A stretch of DNA of 5,647 nucleotides from positions 1 through 5,647 of the forward strand of contig JAJQCI010000049.1 in assembly GCA_021202835.1 (NCBI GenBank), read 5' to 3'. A program made the translations under genes and the position numbers. Shown here in pieces: positions 1 to 5,647 of the stretch (position 1 is its first letter; each line of letters starts with the position of its first letter). The notes under the pieces are model-generated. The model worked only from the letters and a program-made list of their open reading frames with translations, ran no database searches and had not been told where the DNA came from. This DNA comes from Clostridiales bacterium. Its GTDB lineage: Bacteria; Bacillota; Clostridia; Lachnospirales; CAG-274.

Positions 1-9
1 GATTTTATT

Positions 10-777
10 ATGAATCGAAACCATGCTGATTCAGGGTTGAATAAAATGAAAAAAAAGACAAATAAAGGCGAATTTATAGCTCAAATGCTTCGCTTAATTC
101 TGTATTCTTCGGTTGCTCTGAATTTTGTTTTTAATGCAGCATTTGAGGCTTTTCTAAGCGGAAGCGACAAGCTGCCCCGATATACGGGCATATGTCTGAT
201 TATCCTTATTTATTTTGCCGCTGCGGCTTTTGCCTACGGAAAGCTGTGCAAAAAGCTTTCTTACAGGCTTGCTTTTTCTGCATTTTTTATATTTTTTTGG
301 AATACAACCCTTCTTGTGCTTATATGGGAAAAATACGGCACAGGCTCATTTCTTTTTAAGAGCAGCAGAGTTCTTGTTATTTTGAGCCTGATTGTTTTTG
401 CCGGAGATTTGCTTTATTTTATATCTTCTGCTGCAAAGTGGAAAGAAACCGCAGAAAATGAAGTTTTAAAACCGGAGAAGTCAGGTATACACAGGGAACC
501 GGCAGGGCAGGCCGAAATTAATGCTGCAGAGCTCCCCGGGGGAATGCTGAAGCGAACTAATGTTTTCTTTCCGGCTGTATGTCTTTTTCTGGGCCTTTGG
601 CCAATCTACAGACTTATTCCGGACGGCCCGTTCGGTGCGCCGTCGGTAATGGATTTTATGTTTATGGTTCCGCTGGTGCCGGCGGCAGCTGCAGTTGTAT
701 ACAAATTATACACGAAGATACTCTCCCTTGACAAATATATTATTCACAAGCCGGGTGAAGAGGAGGAAGGCCAATGA
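10..777 (+). CDS. Six-helix integral membrane protein of unknown function, first gene of the pair
   Basis: I do not recognise the family. The 255-residue product has about six hydrophobic helices, near residues 29-49, 58-78, 86-106, 119-139, 184-202 and 211-232. Helices 4 and 5 are separated by a charged loop of about 45 residues (140-183), and the protein ends in an acidic tail (GEEEEGQ). The Lys-rich start (MKKKTNK at residues 13-19) and an even helix count suggest that both ends are cytoplasmic. No signal peptide, catalytic motif or transporter signature is visible. The start is uncertain. ATG 10 has only nine bases before it, and the frame is open to the window edge, so the gene could begin further upstream. 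ATG 46 (Met13) has an AGGG nine bases upstream and is a good alternative. The stop codon overlaps the start of the STAND ATPase gene (ATGA, 774-777), which implies translational coupling. A membrane partner or anchor for that protein is the obvious inference, but the sequence does not prove it. Confidence 0.8.
   Translation: MNRNHADSGLNKMKKKTNKGEFIAQMLRLILYSSVALNFVFNAAFEAFLSGSDKLPRYTGICLIILIYFAAAAFAYGKLCKKLSYRLAFSAFFIFFWNTTLLVLIWEKYGTGSFLFKSSRVLVILSLIVFAGDLLYFISSAAKWKETAENEVLKPEKSGIHREPAGQAEINAAELPGGMLKRTNVFFPAVCLFLGLWPIYRLIPDGPFGAPSVMDFMFMVPLVPAAAAVVYKLYTKILSLDKYIIHKPGEEEEGQ
33..48 (+). promoter_or_regulatory. Candidate ribosome binding site and alternative start ATG 46 for the membrane protein
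   Basis: AGGG at 33-36 lies nine bases before an in-frame ATG at 46-48. Starting there gives a product beginning MKKKTNKGEF, a typical positively charged N-terminus for a membrane protein, and removes twelve residues from the longer form. The evidence for ATG 10 cannot be judged because the upstream sequence is not in the window. Confidence 0.4.
761..776 (+). promoter_or_regulatory. Strong ribosome binding site for the DUF4062-STAND gene
   Basis: AGGAGG at 761-766, within a longer purine run, lies seven bases before ATG 774. It fixes the start of the large gene. It sits inside the last codons of the membrane-protein gene, and the ATG overlaps that gene's TGA stop, so ribosomes can reinitiate directly and keep the two products in proportion. 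Confidence 0.9.
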
Positions 778-3700
778 ATAACAGGATAATACGTGTGTTT
801 CTAAGCTCAACATTCCGAGATTTTCAGCTTGAGAGAAATCAGCTTAACAGATATGTTTTTCCCGAACTGGAAACATACTGCCGAAAACAGGGCGTTTCCT
901 TTCATGTTATAGATCTGCGCTGGGGAATTCCCGAACAAAGCGCCAACAACAATGAGACTATGCAGATATGTCTTGACGAAATAGAGCGCTGTCAAAAGCT
1001 TTCGCCTAATATAAACTTCCTTATTCTCAGCGGAACAAGATACGGCTGGAGACCCCTTCCCGGTTTTATTTCCAAAACCGACCGAAAACAGCTGTATGCA
1101 AAAATGACGAACGAGGAAAGAGAGCTGTTTAACAAATGGTATCTTTCGGACGAAAACGACCCAAAAGGAGCCTATGTTCTGCGTAAGCGCACAAAGAAAG
1201 AAGAGGCAGGCTGGGGAGAAACCGAAAAGGCGCTTCAGGAAATTCTTTTTCCTCTGGCAGAACAGTGCCTTGAGGGAGAGGCAAAAATTTCTTACGGGCT
1301 GTCTGCTACTGAACAGGAGATTTACAAAGGCTTTTTAAATGTTGTAAATGAAAGCTCCCTGAAAAACACTTTGATTTTGCTTAAAAATCCTGTTTCCGAC
1401 GGGTCAGGTTCCGAAAGAACAGGTGAAGAACCTGAACCCGGAGTTGCAGAGCTGAGGGCGAAAATAATAAAACATGTCGGCAAGGAAAACGCAAATGAAC
1501 AGATTTTTGAGTATGATATTGAAGGGGAGGAAAATAACGGTGATTCAAGGCTGATAAAAAAAGTGTATGACTTTCTGTTCGCAAGAATCAACCGGCAAAT
1601 TGCTGAAATCAAGCTCGAAGAAACGGAAGAGGAGGAAAAAGAGAGATTTTTAGGCGAAATATCATTTGCCGAAAAGAGCTTCATACACAGGCCCTCTATG
1701 GAACAGGCCTTTGAGGAATTTCTTTCCGCAAACAGAGGAAAGGTTATTCTTTTTAAAGGAGAATCGGGAGCAGGCAAAAGCACGTGGCTTAAACACTGGT
1801 ATTACAACAGCAGAAAAAGCTCCGCCGCATGTTTTTCAGACACTCTGCATTACGGAAAAAGTATTTTATATGCAGCCCGTTTTTGCATATCCCAATTAGC
1901 GGAGCAGGGCTTTTTGAAAGCCCCTGCGGCTTCGCCCGACTATGAAAATCTTGTTTCGTGGTTTAATGAAAATCTGAACCGTGTCAAATCCTCCGAAACA
2001 GTTACTGTCATTTTGGATTCTTTGGATAATATGGAAGACAGCAAAATGATAACAGGCAGTTTGTTCGGTATGAAGCTTAATAAAAATGTAAGGGTTTTGA
2101 TTTCCTGCGCAGACGGGGTTTCTTTGACAGAAGAGGATAAAAGAAAAGCCGCAAATGTGTTTTGCTGGGAGCTGCTTGACAGAGAAGAAAGCCGTGAATG
2201 GCTTGACGCTTATCTTAATCAGGCAGGCCGCCGGCTCTGTCAACGGCAGAAGGCGGAAATAATTTCTGCAATGCCGAAACGCTGTACGGCGCTGTATATA
2301 TATTTTCTCAGTGTTCTCTGCGCTTCTTTAAAAAGCTTTGAGCCAATAGACTTTGTTCTTCCCGAGTCTGCAAAAGCAATTGCCGGGCTTCTGTTAAGCC
2401 GGCAGGCAAAAGGCTATTACCCTGTTTTATACCGTCATGCGGCCGGCTATTTGGCATTGTCTTCGGAGGGCTTAAGTGAGCAGGAAATTTTGGAGCTGTT
2501 ATCTTCAGACACCGATGTAATTTCCGAAATTAAAGCCCAAACAGAATGGAACTGGGATGAGCGCCTTCATATTCCAATGGTTCTTTGGTCAAGACTTTAC
2601 TGTATGATTATGCCTTTGATGACAGAAAGATACAGCGGAGGCGTTTTGACAATGGGCTTCAGACATTCTCTCCTGAATGAGGTCTGCCTGTCTGAAACAG
2701 AAGAAGGTATGCTGCAGCCGGGCGAAAGAAAAAAGCTTCTTGTCAGAATGAAAGATTATTTCGAGAGCCCTGCCCAACCATGGAAATATCTGTCGGGAGC
2801 TGTTAATATACGCAAACTGCAGGAGCTTTATCCTATTTTGGTTAAGCTTGAAGATTTTATCAGAATCGGCCGGCTTTTAAGCGAACCGAATTATACCGAA
2901 GCTATGATTCTTGCCGGCAGATATTATGAGCTTATAGATCAGCTGCTGCTTTATAAAGAAAACCGCAGCCTTTCGGATATTCAGGAAAGAATTTTGTCTT
3001 TGCTTCTTTCACGGCCGGTTTTGTTTCAGACATGGAAAGAATGCTTTATTTCCAACGCCGTCGGCAGCGGAATATGGAACCCGAAGGGGCTTGAAACGGA
3101 GGGTCAGTTTGCCTATTTGGAGGAAAAAACAGATGAGCCGGAAACGCAGGAGAAAATGTTTTACATTCCCAATATACACCGTCATATGTCGGCGCTTCGC
3201 AAGGACCTTGTTTTGGCAGTGTTTATTATTGAAGGCAAAAACGGAAGAATTCAGCTTTATGACCTTGAAAACGGAAGAAATTTGAGAATAAGCGCCCTTT
3301 TCAGGGAAAACACCTCAATGTCAGAGGGTTTTTGGCTTTTCTGGAGGGGTGATTATCTTATTGTAAGAACGAAGTTTTCCCGTCATTATTTCAGATATAT
3401 AAAAGAAAGCGGAGACTTTTATGAAGAAAGCCGTGTTTCTTTAAAAGGCTGGGGACAATTATTAAAAAGAGATGAAATAATCAGCGACACTGAGGAAATT
3501 TGGGAGGCTAATGTTTTCAATCATAAGTCTTCAAATGATGAAGACGGTTTTTGGTGCGTTTCATGCTATGGAGAAGACGGTTTTTCGAAATATGCGCTTC
3601 CTTACGACGACCGGGATAATCTGCAGATATTCTGCTTTTATAAAAAAGCGGCCGTGTTAAAGGCCGGAGGGTATATTAATGTTTTCGACCTTGAAAATAA

Positions 3701-3875
3701 AACCGAAACAGCTCATTTCTACTGCCCCGGGTGTATGTATATTTTTTGGAGTGACTCCGGCCGTGAGCTTATTATTGTTCGTGAAAATGATTATGTCAGT
3801 ATTTTGCCTGCAGGCAGCGAAGGTAAAAAATACTTCAAAAAAAATCACCGCAGGGCAGCCGGGAAAAATATATAA
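774..3875 (+). CDS. DUF4062-STAND (NACHT-like) ATPase with beta-propeller region; N-terminal part of a frame-interrupted membrane protein
   Basis: The 1033-residue product has a DUF4062-type N-terminus. IRVFLSSTFRD (6-16), IDLRWGI (46-52) and GTRYGWRP (87-94) are the motifs shared with the N-terminal domain of animal TEP1, NWD1 and NPHP3 proteins. After an acidic linker (about 280-290) and an FIHR motif near 303-306, where those families carry a conserved segment just before the ATPase, comes a P-loop, GESGAGKST (329-337). A Walker B of NACHT/STAND style follows, VTVILDSLDN (410-419). The sensor-like strand VRVLISC (439-445) has Cys where NACHT proteins usually have Arg. A winged-helix-like segment holds GLSEQEILELL (566-576) and FRHSLLNEV (629-637). 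From about residue 765 the sequence turns beta-rich with propeller-like blades such as RIQLYDLENG and YINVFDLENK. The last blade is cut off in a basic, unstructured tail at TAA 3873-3875, while the -1 frame carries on with blade-like sequence. The domain assignment is strong; the biological role (sensor, defence or signalling switch) is inference. Confidence 0.93.
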   Translation: MNNRIIRVFLSSTFRDFQLERNQLNRYVFPELETYCRKQGVSFHVIDLRWGIPEQSANNNETMQICLDEIERCQKLSPNINFLILSGTRYGWRPLPGFISKTDRKQLYAKMTNEERELFNKWYLSDENDPKGAYVLRKRTKKEEAGWGETEKALQEILFPLAEQCLEGEAKISYGLSATEQEIYKGFLNVVNESSLKNTLILLKNPVSDGSGSERTGEEPEPGVAELRAKIIKHVGKENANEQIFEYDIEGEENNGDSRLIKKVYDFLFARINRQIAEIKLEETEEEEKERFLGEISFAEKSFIHRPSMEQAFEEFLSANRGKVILFKGESGAGKSTWLKHWYYNSRKSSAACFSDTLHYGKSILYAARFCISQLAEQGFLKAPAASPDYENLVSWFNENLNRVKSSETVTVILDSLDNMEDSKMITGSLFGMKLNKNVRVLISCADGVSLTEEDKRKAANVFCWELLDREESREWLDAYLNQAGRRLCQRQKAEIISAMPKRCTALYIYFLSVLCASLKSFEPIDFVLPESAKAIAGLLLSRQAKGYYPVLYRHAAGYLALSSEGLSEQEILELLSSDTDVISEIKAQTEWNWDERLHIPMVLWSRLYCMIMPLMTERYSGGVLTMGFRHSLLNEVCLSETEEGMLQPGERKKLLVRMKDYFESPAQPWKYLSGAVNIRKLQELYPILVKLEDFIRIGRLLSEPNYTEAMILAGRYYELIDQLLLYKENRSLSDIQERILSLLLSRPVLFQTWKECFISNAVGSGIWNPKGLETEGQFAYLEEKTDEPETQEKMFYIPNIHRHMSALRKDLVLAVFIIEGKNGRIQLYDLENGRNLRISALFRENTSMSEGFWLFWRGDYLIVRTKFSRHYFRYIKESGDFYEESRVSLKGWGQLLKRDEIISDTEEIWEANVFNHKSSNDEDGFWCVSCYGEDGFSKYALPYDDRDNLQIFCFYKKAAVLKAGGYINVFDLENKTETAHFYCPGCMYIFWSDSGRELIIVRENDYVSILPAGSEGKKYFKKNHRRAAGKNI
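3837..3845 (+). other. A8 slippery tract where the reading frame of the large protein changes (-1)
   Basis: Eight A residues (3837-3844) are followed by T. In the upstream frame the codons are AAA AAA AAT, so bases 3839-3845 form A AAA AAT, an X XXY YYZ heptamer suited to tandem -1 slippage. The -1 frame has its last stop at 3824-3826 and the upstream frame stops at 3873-3875, so any join must lie in 3827-3872, which includes this tract. A slip gives FKKN followed by SPQGSREKYITV; a ninth A would give FKKK followed by the same residues. A weak GAAGG at 3819-3823 lies about 15 bases before the heptamer, a distance at which Shine-Dalgarno-like elements can stimulate -1 frameshifting in bacteria. 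A second, shorter A6 run at 3825-3830 is a poorer candidate. A mutation, a phase-variable tract or an assembly undercall would look identical. Confidence 0.65.
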
Positions 3876-5647
3876 CTGTTGAACGCAACAGCTGGGGAAG
3901 AATTATAAGAGGAGAATTTCTTGGGGTGTTTGATTATGCTGCCGGCCTTCTGACAGGCGCTGAGCATATGGCCGGTCAGCCCGTTTGTATGGCAATGTCA
4001 GTAAAACAGGACTGGTTTGCGGCTTATTACCGCAAAAACCTGCAGAGCGTTGTAATAATCTTTCGTCTTTCAACAGGTGAAAGAACGGCGTATTTTCGTT
4101 CGGACCCGATCTACAGGCTTGAAGCCTGCAAGCCTGTCTTTTATGCCGCCGATAACGGAAAAAAGCTTGTTTTGGTATCCCAAGGCAAACGGCATATTTT
4201 GGATATGACTGCACTTTTTAATAAAACAGAGAAAAAAAGAGCCGGCAGCGTCAGACTTTGGAAAAAGGAAACAGCCCGAAACGGGCCGAACAGCTCACAC
4301 ATTTTGCCGCCCGAAGTCTTTAAGTCTCTGAGAACAGTCTATACCGAAAAAATGAAAAGGTGGCTTCCCACTGAAAAGCGTGAAATCTTTATTATGAGAT
4401 ATCTAAGGCTGTTGTTTGGAAACAAATACAGCTGTATTTCCGATAAAACGCAGTGGGCGCTTGACCGTCTGGGCAGTCTGCCGGTTTTTGCCGAATCCGA
4501 AAACAGATACTGGCTGATTGATGAGGACCACAGTATGGTTCACGTCTGCGATTCACAAGGCAGGTGGCTGTGTCATTATCAGGCTGAGCAGCCCTTCTTT
4601 GCAGCCGACGTAATAGGAGACACCTTGTATCTGCTGAACAAAGACACCCTTAAATTAAGGGAATTTAAGCTGCGGTATACAAATTCCTGCAGTGAAAGCA
4701 TACACTCGGAAAAAATCGAAAAGGAGGCCTTTGCCGAAATACCGACTGCGGCAAAGCCCTTTGCGGCCTTGGCGGCAAAACTGTCTTTGGTTTTTGTTAT
4801 TATTCTGCTTGCTTTAATCAGCGGCTTGTCACAGCAAACAGGATATATCTTTGTGCGGTTTCAATCGTCGGAGGAATCGGGTGTTGAGACGGAGGATATG
4901 TCATTTTGTGCTGTTAATTCAGATGATTTAGAAGCATATACAGCTGATTATGACCCTGAAGGCGCCAAAACACTCATTCGTGTTCCTGCCGGAAATTATG
5001 ATTTTTATGTCACTTATGACGGCTATGCCCTTTATTATGACAGCTTTGAGGTTAAAAATAAAACCTATGACGCCAATGCAGATATAAGCCAAGTTGTCTG
5101 TCGTCTGGTTCGGTTTGATTTTTATGATGAATACGGAAATAAAGTTTGCCCGAAAGAGGTTTATATTTCGTCCGATAACGGAGATTCATGGACAACACCG
5201 CTGGAAATAAACGAAAATTCCTGTTTTACATATGAGGAAAACACGGCCTCTGAATTAAACTATTTAATTTATGCGGATTCGTGGGCGCCTGCAAGGCTTT
5301 CGGTTAATATCGACGGCTGCCGCACTGCCGCCGCTAAGGTTGTTCTCAGTGAGTTTGACACCGAAGAAATCCAATATTCTATTGTGGAAGCAAACCCAAA
5401 CAGATATTTCATTTTATGCTTTCTTAACGATGACGAGGTTGTCTCAAAATCGGCTGTAAGCGTAAAAATGCTCAATAATGAAGGCGAAGAAACGGAGGCT
5501 GTTTCCTATGAGGGAACTGCGTTAAATATTTTTGAAGCGAATGAAGGCTGTTACAAAATAACAGTCACATGCGAAGGCTATGAGCCTGCCGAACGCCTTT
5601 GCAAAATAGATCCCGATACCGGCCTTTATGTTTTATATATGAAGCTG
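3845..5647 (+). CDS. C-terminal continuation in the -1 frame: propeller-like region, transmembrane helix and PEGA-like repeats (partial)
   Basis: This frame (first base at positions 2 mod 3) is open from 3827 to the window end, 607 codons with no stop, in the same codon style as the upstream gene; the 3' end lies outside the window. The first part continues the beta-propeller style (IIRGEFLGVFDYAAG, VVIIFRLSTGERTAYF). A Lys/Arg-rich helical insert follows (about 4240-4440), then further strand-like sequence with NRYWLIDEDHSMVHVCD and DTLYLLNKDTLKL (about 4500-4680). A single hydrophobic helix lies at 4763-4831 (core LSLVFVIILLALISGL), with Lys residues before it and acidic residues after it, which predicts a cytoplasmic N-side and an external C-side. 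Three beta-sandwich repeats come after the helix. Coding-like blade sequence begins before any good start codon, so I read this as the rest of the upstream protein, not as an independent gene. An independent start at GTG 3926 remains possible. Confidence 0.85.
3876..3891 (+). other. Short perfect hairpin directly after the upstream-frame stop codon
   Basis: CTGTTG (3876-3881) and CAACAG (3886-3891) can form a six-base-pair stem with an AACG loop, starting at the base after the TAA at 3873-3875. No U tract follows, so it is not an intrinsic terminator. It lies 30 bases beyond the A AAA AAT heptamer, whereas frameshift-stimulating structures usually start about 5-9 bases downstream, so a stimulatory role is doubtful. 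It also encodes in-frame residues (VERNS) of the -1 frame and may be chance. Confidence 0.35.
3907..3928 (+). promoter_or_regulatory. Possible internal ribosome binding site and GTG start for the downstream frame
   Basis: AAGAGGAGA (3907-3915) is a good anti-16S match, and GTG at 3926-3928 lies in the downstream (-1) frame about ten bases later, slightly far. The first ATG in that frame is at 3968 and has no comparable upstream site. Translation from this GTG would give a separate protein starting inside a propeller blade, which argues against it as the main start. It could allow a shorter C-terminal product or rescue translation after the stop at 3873. The same bases encode Arg-Gly-Glu in the blade, so the resemblance may be accidental. 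Confidence 0.3.
4841..5647 (+). other. Three tandem PEGA/carboxypeptidase-regulatory-like beta-sandwich units in the protein
   Basis: After the transmembrane helix the -1 frame encodes three units of roughly 85-95 residues: about 4841-5107, 5108-5356 and 5366-5647. Units 1 and 3 show the characteristic second half of such folds. Unit 1 has PAGNYDFYVTYDGY near 4985-5030, and unit 3 has GCYKITVTCEGYEP at 5546-5587, ending with strand-like YVLYMKL at the window edge. Unit 2 (VRFDFYDEYGNKVCPKEV) is more divergent. These are degenerate at sequence level and show no nucleotide repeat. Such domains often sit outside the membrane in surface or sensor proteins. The array may continue beyond the window. 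Confidence 0.5.

Noticed and set aside
1322..1783. Minus-strand open frame of 153 codons opposite the DUF4062/ATPase gene
   Set aside because: It lies wholly inside a strongly supported gene on the other strand. Its product is Ser/Phe/Leu-rich, as expected for the complement of Lys/Glu codons, and it shows no domain or ribosome binding context.
3540..3585. Direct repeat of GAAGACGGTTTTT at 3540-3552 and 3573-3585
   Set aside because: The copies are 33 bases apart, in phase, and encode EDGF twice within a propeller-like blade region. It is a short coincidence or blade-level similarity, not a mobile or regulatory repeat.
3848..3862. Possible frameshift-stimulating stem CCG/CGG right after the slippery tract
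   Set aside because: Only three base pairs with a nine-base loop can be drawn; this is too weak to call a stimulator without a folding calculation or covariation.
3876..3900. Intrinsic terminator after the stop at 3875
   Set aside because: The hairpin has only six pairs and is followed by GCTGGGGAAG, not a U tract. Coding sequence continues in the -1 frame, so transcription must pass through.
3903..4214. Minus-strand open frame of 103 codons that could look like the only gene after 3875
   Set aside because: The + strand in the -1 frame is open through the whole stretch and continues recognisable propeller-like sequence to the window end. The minus-strand product is low-complexity, Cys/Arg/Gln-rich shadow sequence.
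5269..5475. Overlapping open frames of 62-68 codons on both strands near the 3' end
   Set aside because: Both lie within the open -1 frame encoding the PEGA-like repeats and lack start signals or domain content.

Overview
The window looks like a chromosomal segment from a Firmicutes-type bacterium, most likely a gut-associated clostridial lineage. This rests on the moderate-to-low GC by eye, Lys/Glu-rich proteins with AAA/GAA/AGA codons, strong purine-rich ribosome binding sites and tight, overlapping genes. The lineage is an inference from style; no marker gene is present. Everything convincingly coding is on the + strand and reads as one operon fragment that is cut at both window edges.

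Layout: (1) 10-777 is a six-helix integral membrane protein of unknown family. (2) 774-3875 overlaps it by ATGA and encodes a 1033-residue STAND-type ATPase. It has an N-terminal DUF4062-type domain, a NACHT-like P-loop ATPase, a helical/winged-helix region and the start of a beta-propeller-like region. (3) From 3827 to the last base (5647) a second frame, -1 relative to gene 2, is open without any stop for 607 codons. It continues the propeller-like sequence, then has a linker, one transmembrane helix (about 4763-4831) and three PEGA-like beta-sandwich repeats, and it is still open at the window edge.

The two frames overlap only between 3827 and 3875, and that overlap contains an A8 tract (3837-3844). 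It reads A AAA AAT in the gene 2 frame, which is a canonical -1 slippery heptamer. The simplest reading is one very large protein (at least about 1625 residues) interrupted at the A tract. The cause could be programmed -1 frameshifting or transcriptional slippage, a phase-variable or mutated homopolymer, or one A missing from the assembly. A separate downstream gene starting at GTG 3926 is a weaker alternative.

Inferred working model: a membrane-anchored STAND switch. The DUF4062, ATPase and propeller would be cytoplasmic, and the C-terminal beta-sandwich array would lie outside the membrane. It would be co-translated with a six-helix membrane partner. The architecture suggests a sensor or conflict/defence-type signalling module, but no target, ligand or effector activity can be read from the sequence. 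No RNA genes, CRISPR arrays, insertion sequences, terminators or promoters were found.
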